Shown: positions 26,899 to 34,836, counted from the first letter of the stretch. The stretch is DNA of 64,000 nt from Candidatus Nanohalarchaeota archaeon (GCA_022729235.1 JALDAJ010000001.1:124001-188000), one strand, 5' to 3'. Numbers and translations are program-made. Notes: a model not told the origin generated them from the sequence alone.

Positions 26899-27618
26899 TT
26901 ACTCCATCTCCTCTGTCTCTTCCCTGGCTCTCCGAGCCCATTCATCGATGTTATCATCCACGTAATCTCTCATACCCAGTCCGAAACCAAGACCTATGGC
27001 GAGCGCGATTCCGAGACCTAGCCCCAGCGCTGCAGCGCCGGCGAAGATATACAGGAACCCTACGTCGACACCCATCGTGTCGAGACCTATCGCGATAACC
27101 AGGAAGTAAAGGAATACACGGACACCGTCCGCGAACCAGCCGGTGTAGCGCATATGAGTAACTGCCCTGGTACGCTCTATCACATCTCCTAGAAAGTCGG
27201 CGAGTATGAACCCGATTATGATTATCAACAACCCGGCTATAAACGCAGGTAAATACGCGACAGCCATTGACATCCACTGTGAAAGCATCGGGATCGCAAG
27301 CACGTCGACCGCGGCGAAAATAGCAAGGATGTAGATGAACCATTTCACCAGTTTCCCGAAGAACAATGAGACCGCGTCCTCGGTCTCCCCTATCATCCTT
27401 CCTATGGGAGTACCCACTATCCTGGCATCAAGCTCTGTTCTCGCCAGTAGCCTCCTTACAAAGGACCCTACAAATATACCTACAGCCCATCCTATCAGGA
27501 GTATTACCAGTGCGGCAAAGATACGTGGAAAAACAACAATCAGAGACTGTAGCGGGTCCTGCATCCATGCAGGCATCTGGTTTATAAACTGTTCTTCCTG
27601 TACCTGTAAAGCAGTCAT
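26899..27618 (-). CDS. CmpX/MscS-related membrane protein with conserved TM helices
   Basis: A 239-residue protein with about five helices. The two repeated segments (FPRIFAALVILLIGWAVG and LPAFIAGLLIIIIGFILAD), each followed by a charged loop, are the 'conserved TM helix' repeats found in mechanosensitive channel-related proteins such as CmpX. A Gly-rich final helix (ALGLGLGIALAIGLGFGLG) resembles the pore-lining helix, and the MRDYVDD end is typical. The beta domain of true MscS is absent. Probably osmotic or membrane-tension related. Confidence 0.7.
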   Translation of the reverse strand: MTALQVQEEQFINQMPAWMQDPLQSLIVVFPRIFAALVILLIGWAVGIFVGSFVRRLLARTELDARIVGTPIGRMIGETEDAVSLFFGKLVKWFIYILAIFAAVDVLAIPMLSQWMSMAVAYLPAFIAGLLIIIIGFILADFLGDVIERTRAVTHMRYTGWFADGVRVFLYFLVIAIGLDTMGVDVGFLYIFAGAAALGLGLGIALAIGLGFGLGMRDYVDDNIDEWARRAREETEEME

Positions 27619-27808
27619 AGATTACCACGGGACAGGGAACCCAGTTACGGCGATTTTTAAACCCATTACTTCACTCTCCCGCAATATTTCCGCTAGAAAA
27701 CCGGTTTGAAACTGTCAAACCTGCCTAAAACATCTTCTACAACCTCAAAACCACTGTAAATAACTACCCTAGTAATTTAACAGGAAGGTCAAAAATATCC
27801 AGTAAACC

Positions 27809-28273
27809 GTGAAAAAACACATCGCTCTACTTCTAACCCTGGCACTGCTATTCGCGGGCGTCGCTGCGTATCAAGCGGACCGAGATATGTCGCAGGCATC
27901 CAATATTTCTTCTTTCGAAGAGGAGACCATCAACATCTCCCACGTAAAAGATGAGATTCCCGGACCAGTAGAGCTTCTGATCCCCGGTCAGAGAATCAAC
28001 ACCAATATCGAAGGCGTGCACGAAAATGCCACAACCCAGTTTCCCCGGAATCTATCCGTAGAGGTAGACTCATCTCTTGAAGAGGTTACGGTAAGCAAAA
28101 ACCATACGGAAGACCCGACGCTTGAGATATGGTTGGATATCAGCGTTCTAGCAGAGGATCCGTCACAAAGCGGGATTGTAGACCACATAAAGGAAGGAAA
28201 TATAGAAATCAAAGCCCACGGATTACTGAACAACGCGCTGCTTTTCACCGCGGAGAGAACCTTCCTGAGGTAG
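27809..28273 (+). CDS. Small secreted protein, unknown
   Basis: A 154-residue protein with a clear signal peptide (KKHIALLLTLALLFAGVAAY) starting from GTG; no ATG lies near. The mature part is an acidic beta-rich domain with several N-x-S/T sites and no cysteines. No family recognised. It precedes the thermonuclease lipoprotein gene by 53 bases on the same strand. Confidence 0.55.
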   Translation: MKKHIALLLTLALLFAGVAAYQADRDMSQASNISSFEEETINISHVKDEIPGPVELLIPGQRINTNIEGVHENATTQFPRNLSVEVDSSLEEVTVSKNHTEDPTLEIWLDISVLAEDPSQSGIVDHIKEGNIEIKAHGLLNNALLFTAERTFLR

Positions 28274-28326
28274 TCTATACGCATCTGATACAAACTAATT
28301 AATATCGAAAACCTATTTTACAGCTT

Positions 28327-28839
28327 ATGAGAGTCTTAAAAACCTCTATAATTGTTTTATCGCTAATCATAATCGCCTCAGGTTGTATAGACAGTAAAAA
28401 AATCGATCAACGCCCAGTAGAAGAGGTAATCGATGCTGACACAGTAAGAGTTAAAGACGCTCCAGGAACGGAGACCATCCGGATAATAGGTGCGGATGCA
28501 CCTGAAACCTTTGGTCAGAACCAGCCAGAGTTCTTCAACCTTGAAGATACAGAGGAAAACCGGCAGTGCCTGGATGAAAAAGCCAAAGAAGCCGATGACT
28601 ACGTTAGAGAGTTACTGGAAAACGAGACGGTCAGGCTGGAAACAGACCCGCTTGAAGGACCACGAGACCAGTACGACCGGAAACTGGCGTACGTCTTCAT
28701 CGACGGCAAAACCATTGGAGAAAAGTTAATGGAGAACGGCTACGCTACTGTTTTTCCCACAGACTTCAGGTACGAGAGGAAATACCAGGAGTTAGAGGTA
28801 GAAGCAAAGCACCACGAGATAGGGGTGTGGAGCTGTTAG
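28327..28839 (+). CDS. Surface thermonuclease-like lipoprotein (SNase domain)
   Basis: A 170-residue protein. The signal ends in a lipobox with Cys20 (IIASGC), so the mature protein is probably lipid-anchored outside the cell. The rest is a staphylococcal nuclease-type OB fold: VIDADTVRV, RIIGADAPET with Arg52 and Glu60, and YDRKLAYVF with Arg118, the three residues used in catalysis by SNase. Asp57 and the Asp of DADT are well placed to bind calcium. It cleaves DNA or RNA in the family. In a reduced-genome symbiont, an outer nuclease could supply nucleotides from the environment or host. Confidence 0.88.
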   Translation: MRVLKTSIIVLSLIIIASGCIDSKKIDQRPVEEVIDADTVRVKDAPGTETIRIIGADAPETFGQNQPEFFNLEDTEENRQCLDEKAKEADDYVRELLENETVRLETDPLEGPRDQYDRKLAYVFIDGKTIGEKLMENGYATVFPTDFRYERKYQELEVEAKHHEIGVWSC

Positions 28840-28849
28840 AAACGATGTA

Positions 28850-29194
28850 CTATAGTAAGTTAATCGTTATCGGATAGTCCCAGGCTTCTCCTTCAGAAGC
28901 CTTGACAGCAGCCACTATACAGAATATCAGGTCAAGTAGCCCCAGTATAACTACGAAGAGAAATCCTATCAGGACAACCATCAGTACAGCGGATATAACC
29001 ATATAGATGGAGAATGAAATCTGCCAGTTAAGCGCATTAGCCGCATTCTCCTTGACAAACTCGTCATCAGTGAAAACATAAACCAGAAGAGGACCCAAAA
29101 TCCAGGTAAAAAGAGCCAATATATGCGTTAGAGCCGCCAAACCCGCATCATTCTCGGTCTGACCTGAACTCTGCTCTCCGTTTTCCTCTTCCAT
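28850..29194 (-). CDS. DUF4870 (Tic20-like) membrane protein
   Basis: A 114-residue protein with an acidic, Gln-rich N-terminus and three helices. LAALTHILALFTWILGPLLVY, then DDEFVKENAANALNWQ and a final WDYPITINLL, match DUF4870. The start at 29194 is preferred to an in-frame ATG at 29326: GGTGGAGAGG lies just before it and a TATA-like TTAAATATGG (29211-29220 on this strand) about 20 bases upstream. Function of the family is unknown. Confidence 0.75.
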   Translation of the reverse strand: MEEENGEQSSGQTENDAGLAALTHILALFTWILGPLLVYVFTDDEFVKENAANALNWQISFSIYMVISAVLMVVLIGFLFVVILGLLDLIFCIVAAVKASEGEAWDYPITINLL

Positions 29195-29325
29195 AACTAA
29201 AACCTCTCCACCATATTTAATAGTCCTGCGATTCTTTGACAGCTTCTTAACCTGAATCAGTCCGAAATAGTTTCGTGGAGTAAAGACCTCTTGGTTGAGA
29301 GAGTCCTGAAAATTAGAGGCAAACA

Positions 29326-29334
29326 CTTTATATC
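29326..29334 (+). promoter_or_regulatory. TATA box and Shine-Dalgarno of the cupredoxin operon
   Basis: CTTTATATC lies 33-42 bases before the ATG at 29368. A purine-rich CCAGGAGA at 29353-29360 precedes that ATG by 7 bases, so this transcript likely has a short leader and is translated by Shine-Dalgarno pairing. Confidence 0.45.
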
Positions 29335-29367
29335 AGCTCATAAAAAACATCTCCAGGAGAGATAAAC

Positions 29368-31374
29368 ATGGACCTATTCTCGGCGATACTGCTGGCACAC
29401 TTCATGGGCTTCATCATGGGTGTCGGCGGCGCCACGGCGAGTGATGCACTGTTTTTCAAGACCATCAAGAACCGTCAGATAAGCCGGGACGAGTACAAAC
29501 TCCTGCACGAGGCTGGCAAAGTGGTTATGGGCGGACTGTCCCTGGCGATTATCTCGGGCATAGGTCTGCTACTTTACCAGTACTCCCAGATCGGTGAGAT
29601 AACTTACTGGGAGAACGCGTACTTCCAGGCAAAGCTTGTCCTCGTATCCCTGGTAGCTCTCAACGGTATCGCGTTCCACAGGAAAGTCTTGCCTTTCATG
29701 GAGAACCACCTTGGAGAAGACATGAGAGAGGAAGAGTTCAGCTCCCGTTTCTGGCTGTTCTCACTTACCGGCGCGGTTTCCATCACTTCCTGGTGGGGAG
29801 TGATATTCCTAGCAGTACTGGCTCCAACGCTACCGCTGCTGTACATCCTTAATATCTATCTACTCGTAATCGCGTCCGGCGCGCTGTTCGGCTACCTGAT
29901 GATGACACACGAGATATTTGCCGATAGGGAAATCCGAGAAGACTTCTCCGAAATCCCACATCGCTCCCTGGGAATCGCCGGCCTATTATTCGCAGGACTG
30001 GTTGTTCTGGGAGGAGCCTACCACGTAGCAAGTGCGGATGAGGCACACCATACTGTTTGTATAGTTGAAGATCCGCCATGGTTTGACTCGCCGGTTCTAG
30101 AAATAGAGCCGGGAGACACCGTTGAATGGGTTTACTGTGACGGCGACCACGGCATCCACACCCATCCTATCGAATCTATAAGCGGTCCTGAAGAGTTCAG
30201 CAGCGGTTTTGGTCTTGTTGGGAAAGGCGAGGAGCGTGATACCTTCCAGCATACCTTTGAAGAGGAAGGAGTCTACGAGTATATCTGTCCGACACACCCC
30301 TACATGATGGGTGTTATAGCTGTCGGCAGCGACTACCATGACGAGGTTGGAAAAGAAGATGTGTGGCCGAAAGAGTCGATGGTAGCGGAAGAAGAAATAC
30401 TTGACGAACCCGATGTTCCAGGAGTTGGAGAGATATGGGTGAACACGCAGTATGAGGACATCGATGGTCAGGAAAATCCTGGCTCGATAACTGTTATCGA
30501 TGCGGAGACCTGGGAAATAACGGATACTATCACCCACGAATCATTCAACAACCCTCACAACCTGTGGAACGAGTACGAGGAAGAGTACGTTTTCCAGACA
30601 CAGTGGCACTCAAACGTCATAAACAAGATAGATGTAGCGAATCGCGAAGTGATAGAGACTCAAGAAGTCGGAAATGCTCCCGCCCACCTGTTCGTACATC
30701 CTGAAGAGGACAGGCTTTACACCACGCTCAACAACGAGAACCGTGTGGTTGTTACAGACCTTGACCTGAACATACTCGGAGAGATAGACAGCAGTTTTGG
30801 AGCACACGGCATATGGATGGATCCCTCGGGCGAGCATATGAGCGTCGCCGCCACGCTCAACGAGAAACTTGACATAATAGACCTTGAAGAGGAAGAAGTG
30901 GTTGAAACATTTGACGCTCCAGGCTTCCCGCTCGCAACACAGGTAACACATGACGGACAGTACGCGATGATAAGCCTGCTTTTCGAAGGAAAGGTAAGAT
31001 TTGTAGACCTTGACACGATGGAAATCGAGAAAGACGTGGAGGTCGGCGAACTACCTATCTGGGCGATGCCTGGTCCGAAAGGCGATTACGTCTTCGTCCC
31101 TAACACAGGTACTGCAGACATCTCCGTGATAGACTTGGAAACATTGGAAGTCGTGGAGACCCTTGACGCAGGCGCAGGCGCTCACGGAATCAGCTTCGGC
31201 GAGAAACAGGGAGGTGGCTATTACGGATACACCAGCAACAAGTATGAACACGTTGTAACAGTTATAGACTACGAGAACATGGAGACACTGGGTCACATAG
31301 ATATTGAAGAGGAAAAAATCGGCGGAAACGGCATATTGACGATTCCTAACCCTTACACGGAGATGGTAGAATGA
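29368..31374 (+). CDS. Membrane/cupredoxin/beta-propeller fusion protein
   Basis: A 668-residue protein with three parts. Residues 1-225 hold about six helices, with His residues in the first ones (AHFMGF, LLHEAG, FHRKVL) that could hold heme or copper. Residues 235-330 are a cupredoxin: GDTVEWV, a His cluster at 261-266 and Cys307, His310 and Met313/314 in the CPTHPYMMG loop, a type I copper site. Residues 345-665 are YVTN-like propeller blades (I-T-V-I-D-A-E-T-W-E, V-V-T-D-L-D-L, I-S-V-I-D-L-E-T-L-E). Copper domain plus propeller recalls nitrous-oxide and nitrite reductases, but I see no CuZ-type His set. The stop overlaps the start of a second cupredoxin gene. Electron transfer at the outer face is inferred. 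Confidence 0.8.
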   Translation: MDLFSAILLAHFMGFIMGVGGATASDALFFKTIKNRQISRDEYKLLHEAGKVVMGGLSLAIISGIGLLLYQYSQIGEITYWENAYFQAKLVLVSLVALNGIAFHRKVLPFMENHLGEDMREEEFSSRFWLFSLTGAVSITSWWGVIFLAVLAPTLPLLYILNIYLLVIASGALFGYLMMTHEIFADREIREDFSEIPHRSLGIAGLLFAGLVVLGGAYHVASADEAHHTVCIVEDPPWFDSPVLEIEPGDTVEWVYCDGDHGIHTHPIESISGPEEFSSGFGLVGKGEERDTFQHTFEEEGVYEYICPTHPYMMGVIAVGSDYHDEVGKEDVWPKESMVAEEEILDEPDVPGVGEIWVNTQYEDIDGQENPGSITVIDAETWEITDTITHESFNNPHNLWNEYEEEYVFQTQWHSNVINKIDVANREVIETQEVGNAPAHLFVHPEEDRLYTTLNNENRVVVTDLDLNILGEIDSSFGAHGIWMDPSGEHMSVAATLNEKLDIIDLEEEEVVETFDAPGFPLATQVTHDGQYAMISLLFEGKVRFVDLDTMEIEKDVEVGELPIWAMPGPKGDYVFVPNTGTADISVIDLETLEVVETLDAGAGAHGISFGEKQGGGYYGYTSNKYEHVVTVIDYENMETLGHIDIEEEKIGGNGILTIPNPYTEMVE

Positions 31375-31808
31375 GTGAAGAGCAGAGCTTTCCAGGACTG
31401 AGATTCCCGATTGCGATGCTGGCGGTCGCAGGTGTACTGGCAGCAACGCTGACAGTTCAAACAGTCTTCCTGATAGACTCAGGGGAGTTTCTTGCGGAAA
31501 CGGCAGCGGAGGAAACAGACCTGAGTCCTGAAGACGCTGACGTGCATGTAGCAGTCGGAGACGGCTACTTCATCCAGGATGACAGCGACCTGCCGGACGA
31601 TGTTGTCGAGGCAGAGGTAGGAGACGTGATCTACTTCTACAACGAGGGAGACATCAGGCACACCGCCACAGTACCAGAATTCGGATTTGACAGAGAGCTT
31701 GATCCAGGAGAAGAAGCTTTCCTCGAGGTCGACGAGCCAGCAGAAGAAACAGTCCTGGACTGCACACTGCACGCGCACCACGAGGCAGTTCTGACAGTCA
31801 GGGAGTAA
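31371..31808 (+). CDS. Membrane-anchored cupredoxin
   Basis: A 145-residue protein with an N-terminal helix (about 12-33) and a plastocyanin-like domain: EVGDVIYFYNEGD, His97 in RHTATV and a C-terminal Cys131-x2-His134 loop (DCTLHAHHEA). No Met is at the usual axial position, where Glu or a third His may serve, so the copper site may differ from plastocyanin. It overlaps the fusion gene by ATGA and probably swaps electrons with its cupredoxin domain. Confidence 0.8.
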   Translation: MSEEQSFPGLRFPIAMLAVAGVLAATLTVQTVFLIDSGEFLAETAAEETDLSPEDADVHVAVGDGYFIQDDSDLPDDVVEAEVGDVIYFYNEGDIRHTATVPEFGFDRELDPGEEAFLEVDEPAEETVLDCTLHAHHEAVLTVRE

Positions 31809-31818
31809 GTAGAGAAAA

Positions 31819-31867
31819 TGGCAGGAACCCTGATTCGAAACTCGAAGATTCTCTAGGATCTGAACCG
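31819..31867 (-). pseudogene. tRNA-Pro 3'-end fragment (degenerate), first boundary of island
   Basis: On the plus strand the run begins TGGCAGGAACCC, then GATTCGAAAC, and later CTGAACCG. It resembles the 3' acceptor and T-arm of the intact tRNA-Pro at 35627-35699, and is closest to the broken copy at 34730-34836, sharing its TGGCAGGA and GATTCGAAAC parts. A small hairpin (AGATTC/GGATCT) separates the pieces. It lies between the cupredoxin gene and vapB. Confidence 0.55.
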
Positions 31868-31905
31868 AAATTACAGAGGGGTGCGGGAAAAGATAAAAAT
31901 ATTCA

Positions 31906-31923
31906 ATACACACATCTGTGTAT
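31906..31923. promoter_or_regulatory. Palindromic operator overlapping the vapB start
   Basis: A perfect inverted repeat ATACACA-CATC-TGTGTAT; the last two bases are the first two of the vapB ATG (31922). A TATA-like GATAAAAATATTC lies just upstream. Antitoxins usually repress their own operon by binding such palindromes, so this is the likely VapB/VapBC operator. Confidence 0.6.
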
Positions 31924-32134
31924 GTCAACAAAAACAGTTTCACTCAGAGAAAGTGCTTACGAAAAATTGAGGAATTTGAAAAGAGAGAACGAAAGTTTCT
32001 CTGATGTAGTTGAAAGAATCTCGGAGGAACAAGAGCAGAACTTAGAAAAATTCAGCGGCTCATTCCCAGAAATCGGAGAGGTCGAAGAACAGTTGAAAAA
32101 AGAAAGGGAAGAGTTTGAAATGAGGAAGGATTAA
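31922..32134 (+). CDS. vapB: VapB-type antitoxin (DUF217 family)
   Basis: A 70-residue acidic protein. The opening STKTVSLRESAYEKLRNLK with SFSDVVERI is the DUF217/VapB signature for a short DNA-binding arm, and the C-terminal part is a charged helix that would wrap the toxin. The toxin gene vapC starts 2 bases after the stop. The palindrome on its start codon fits autoregulation. It probably neutralises VapC and represses the pair. Confidence 0.85.
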   Translation: MSTKTVSLRESAYEKLRNLKRENESFSDVVERISEEQEQNLEKFSGSFPEIGEVEEQLKKEREEFEMRKD

Positions 32135-32136
32135 AC

Positions 32137-32508
32137 TTGAAACTATTAGATACCTCTGTGATAATAGGACTTCTGCGAGGAGAAGAGAAGATAGAAGAAC
32201 TAGTGGCAGCTGAAGAAGAAACTTTATGTAGCTGCTTTCCTGTCCAGTGTGAGCTGTATCGGGGAACCAGAATAGCTAGAAGAACTGAAGACGGAGAGAA
32301 AGAAGTTGAATCGCTGCTGGATGAGCTTGAAAATCTAGAAACAGACAGAGAATCAGCGAAAAAAGTAGCGGAGCTCATAGAAAAATATTCGGAGATAAAC
32401 ATTTTTGATCTGATGATCGCAGGAAGTTGTTTGGCAAATGATGCCAAAATAATTACAAAAGACCGAGACTTCGAAAAGATAGAGGAGTTAGATGCTCAAA
32501 TAGTTTAG
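32137..32508 (+). CDS. vapC: VapC-type PIN-domain ribonuclease toxin
   Basis: A 123-residue PIN protein starting at TTG, two bases after vapB. Asp5 in KLLDTSVIIGLL, Glu40 area in the central LVAAEEET/CELYRG part, and the final FDLMIAGSCLANDAKIITKDRDF with its acidic pair are the metal-binding residues of PIN nucleases. VapC toxins cut tRNA or rRNA. The gene pair is flanked by two tRNA-Pro 3' fragments, so it reads as one cassette of the island. Confidence 0.88.
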   Translation: MKLLDTSVIIGLLRGEEKIEELVAAEEETLCSCFPVQCELYRGTRIARRTEDGEKEVESLLDELENLETDRESAKKVAELIEKYSEINIFDLMIAGSCLANDAKIITKDRDFEKIEELDAQIV

Positions 32509-32521
32509 CTCAGAAAGATGA

Positions 32522-32542
32522 TGGCAGAGCCCGGATTTGAAC
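32522..32542 (-). pseudogene. tRNA-Pro 3'-end fragment, second boundary
   Basis: Twenty-one bases here match the last 21 of the intact tRNA-Pro (35627-35647) with one change (TGGCAGA versus TGGCAGG on the plus strand, then GCCCGGATTTGAAC). Homology stops abruptly after this. It lies 14 bases after vapC, as expected for an attachment site left by integration into the 3' end of a tRNA gene. Confidence 0.75.
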
Positions 32543-32674
32543 TGGCAAGGGAAATCTATAATCATTCAATCTAGCGCGGAATAAAACAGAAGAAAACAAA
32601 TCGAAGTCTAAAAACCCTCCTTTCTCCATATTTAACAAACATTTAAAGAAATATAGTTTCTTAACAAATTTCAA

Positions 32675-33376
32675 ATGAGCCTCAAGGACCTGCTTGAGCG
32701 CATACTACCGGTAGAGCTAGAATTACTTTCCGAGACAGCTTTATTTCTGACTTATACCATATTGGTTTTTTCTCTGGTTCAACGCCTATTAGTTGTTATT
32801 TTCGGTCCTGAAACCTTAGGATTAACCCCGCAGTCACTTATAATCATCGAGACCATCATCGTCCTAGGATCACTCGGACCATTTATTCCGTTGGAAGGTA
32901 TCTTCTTGGCAGCATCAATAGTTTTACTCGCTGTTTCAGCTCTATTTGTCTATTTCATAGATTCCAGAGAGTTACGTTTCGTGGAGAAAATAAAGAGACT
33001 TAGATTTTTGGGCGCCTACCTGTCTTTGTATACTGGTCTATGGATATACACTACTCTTTACGATTTAACAGTGTCTCGTTTTGGCAGTACTATCGATGCA
33101 GATGTCGTAGTAACCCTGTTTGAATTTAATCTCCTCTCAGTCATGTTAACTCTTCTAGGGCTTTCGATCGCTCTACTCTTTCTTAGCCCTATCCTAGTAT
33201 CAGATAAGTCGAGAATAGTGAAGATGATTTCCGCGCGAGCTTATATCTTCGCGATCTCAGTTGTAAGCAGTATTATAGGGTTCGGAGAATTTGGTGCGTT
33301 GATTCTTATCCCATTAATATCAGTACTTATGATAATAGAGTTCATCATATCACTTCTTAGAATCCGACTGAAGTAA
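32675..33376 (+). CDS. Polytopic membrane protein, unknown
   Basis: A 233-residue protein with about six hydrophobic helices and few charged loops (one basic loop, RELRFVEKIKRLRF, in the middle). No family recognised. An AT-rich promoter-like zone precedes the ATG. Codon use is AT-rich like the rest of the island. Its neighbours on both sides are tRNA fragments and toxin modules, so it is probably cargo. Confidence 0.6.
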   Translation: MSLKDLLERILPVELELLSETALFLTYTILVFSLVQRLLVVIFGPETLGLTPQSLIIIETIIVLGSLGPFIPLEGIFLAASIVLLAVSALFVYFIDSRELRFVEKIKRLRFLGAYLSLYTGLWIYTTLYDLTVSRFGSTIDADVVVTLFEFNLLSVMLTLLGLSIALLFLSPILVSDKSRIVKMISARAYIFAISVVSSIIGFGEFGALILIPLISVLMIIEFIISLLRIRLK

Positions 33377-33448
33377 ATAACACTGTACTTGAACCGATTT
33401 ACCTGTAAAAAAGCGATAGAGCATGGTTTCACCGACCGTTAGATTTAT

Positions 33449-33458
33449 TACTATAGTA
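33449..33458. promoter_or_regulatory. Palindrome upstream of the RHH/RelE pair
   Basis: TACTATAGTA is a perfect 10-base palindrome about 30 bases before the antitoxin ATG at 33488, overlapping the expected promoter zone. Ribbon-helix-helix antitoxins bind such sites. A TTAGGTGA ribosome-binding site lies between it and the start. Confidence 0.45.
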
Positions 33459-33487
33459 GCACCATAGAATACTTAGGTGAAACATGC

Positions 33488-33721
33488 ATGGCTTCAGTAT
33501 CCGTCAAACTGCCAGACAAATTGAAGAAGCAGATAGAGGACAGAACAGAAGAAGAAGGCTACATGAACAGTTCCGAGTATATTCGACAGGCTGTGCGAGA
33601 GAAAATTAAAGAGGAGACTCAACTTTATCCTGACGAACTCAGAAGGCTGATTAAGCAGGGAGAGAACCCAGAAAAAGGAGAGAACCACAGCCTGGAAGAA
33701 GTAAAAGAAGAGTTCCGATAG
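33488..33721 (+). CDS. Ribbon-helix-helix antitoxin (ParD/CopG-like)
   Basis: A 77-residue protein: beta strand SVSVKLPDKLKKQI, then EGYMNSSEYIRQAVREKI, the standard RHH fold, and an acidic tail that would bind the toxin. It lies 3 bases before a RelE/ParE-type toxin gene. It likely represses the pair through the palindrome at 33449-33458. Confidence 0.82.
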   Translation: MASVSVKLPDKLKKQIEDRTEEEGYMNSSEYIRQAVREKIKEETQLYPDELRRLIKQGENPEKGENHSLEEVKEEFR

Positions 33722-33724
33722 AAA

Positions 33725-34030
33725 ATGGAAGTTATTTTAAAGGAAGAAGCTCGCCAAGACTTGGCCGAGCTAGATGAAGAAATCAGAAATAGAATTCTAG
33801 ACGAGATAGGGAAACTAGAGAAAAACGCAACGCCCGACAAGTCAACATTCATAGAAATCGGCGATATGGAACTTTTCCGGCTTAAGTTACAGAAGAGAGA
33901 CAGAAACTCCCCGCTCAATCACCGCATATTCTACCAGATTGAAGACAAAAAAGTCTACATTAGAGGAATTTTCCACCGACAGAAAGGATACGGGACAGAA
34001 ACTGAAGAAGAATTAGAAGAAAGGATTTGA
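33725..34030 (+). CDS. RelE/ParE-family toxin
   Basis: A 101-residue protein with the RelE fold pattern: VILKEEARQDLAEL, ILDEIGKLE, a LFRLKLQKRD strand, HRIFYQIEDKKVYIRGIFHRQKGY at the end. The HRIFY and basic FHRQKGY residues are those expected for an mRNA-cutting RelE-type enzyme. Paired with an RHH antitoxin, as is common for ParDE/RelBE in archaea. Whether the target is ribosomal mRNA or gyrase is not clear. Confidence 0.83.
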   Translation: MEVILKEEARQDLAELDEEIRNRILDEIGKLEKNATPDKSTFIEIGDMELFRLKLQKRDRNSPLNHRIFYQIEDKKVYIRGIFHRQKGYGTETEEELEERI

Positions 34031-34109
34031 ACCGAGTCATAGACAAACAAGATTGGAGTAATTTGGATTTCGCTATATTCTTTAATAATTTTAGTTAATA
34101 TGATAGGTC

Positions 34110-34643
34110 ATGATATTTAGATTAAAATCAAATTATGAAGGGCAAGACGTTGTTCTATTAGAAGATATTCATCCTAACTATGGGGAAACTGCAGTCTCTT
34201 CATTCAAGATAAGCGAGACTAGAAGAGCAAGAGAACTTCAAGCAGAGGCTGTGGAATATCTACAGCCGGATATTGTTTTGCATGAAGGCCTTCGTCACGA
34301 GGAAAGCGTGGCTCCTGTTAGAGAAGCTGTTGAGAATCTGAATGGCGATAAGGATTGTCAGCTCTTAATGTGGGGTACAGATTATGAGGAACTTGAAAAA
34401 TCCAAGTTGAGCCAATACATGGAAGATGCGAAAGGAAGAGAATTAGATGACAAAGGATGTTTTCAATATTCTCTACTTGATTTTGAAAGAGATGCAGCGA
34501 GACTAGAAATGATTGATGGAATACTCTCAGAATCTCCTGATACGCCAGTAGTGGCTGCTGCCGGAAATGCCCACATACATACTCTTGAGTACGGAATCTC
34601 TATGGAGGGCTATACAGTTTACAAACAGATGCTCGATGTATAG
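34110..34643 (+). CDS. TraB/Tiki-like protein, possible metallohydrolase
   Basis: A 177-residue protein. DVVLLEDIHPNYGE near the start, YLQPDIVLHEGLRHEE in the first third and VVAAAGNAHIHTLEYG near the end resemble the TraB/PrgY/Tiki (EReLA) superfamily, in which two G-x-x-H motifs and nearby Glu/Arg form a metal site; here the first Gly is Glu. The match is by motif only. No membrane helix. It sits inside the tRNA-bounded island after the RelE toxin and before a broken tRNA copy. Possible cargo, defence or immunity role; uncertain. Confidence 0.45.
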   Translation: MIFRLKSNYEGQDVVLLEDIHPNYGETAVSSFKISETRRARELQAEAVEYLQPDIVLHEGLRHEESVAPVREAVENLNGDKDCQLLMWGTDYEELEKSKLSQYMEDAKGRELDDKGCFQYSLLDFERDAARLEMIDGILSESPDTPVVAAAGNAHIHTLEYGISMEGYTVYKQMLDV

Positions 34644-34729
34644 TGAAGGACTTTTGGAAATAGAACCTTTTGAAATCAAAGAAAACCGTTGGCAGTTCCA
34701 CATTTCTATTAAATCTGGGTAAAAGCAAT

Positions 34730-34836
34730 TGGCAGGACCCGGATTCGAAACCCGTAGGGTTTCTGCATCCTCAGAAAATCGCGCGGATTTTCGATGGACT
34801 TGAACCGGGGTCCAGGCGTCCCAAACGCCCGATGAT
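34730..34836 (-). pseudogene. Broken tRNA-Pro copy with two hairpins inserted, third boundary
   Basis: The plus strand first repeats the tRNA-Pro 3' end (TGGCAGGACCCGGATT, one change), then has about 54 foreign bases, then 37 bases at 34800-34836 identical to 35642-35678, covering the T arm to the D arm. The 5' acceptor half is missing. The insert holds two perfect hairpins: GAAACCC-GTA-GGGTTTC (34747-34763) and GAAAATC-GCGCG-GATTTTC (34774-34792). It lies between the TraB-like gene and the MNT/HEPN pair. Confidence 0.75.

Noticed and set aside
34747-34792. The insert in the broken tRNA as a splicable archaeal intron
   Set aside because: No bulge-helix-bulge is seen at the junctions, and the 5' acceptor half of this tRNA copy is missing, so it cannot make a tRNA.
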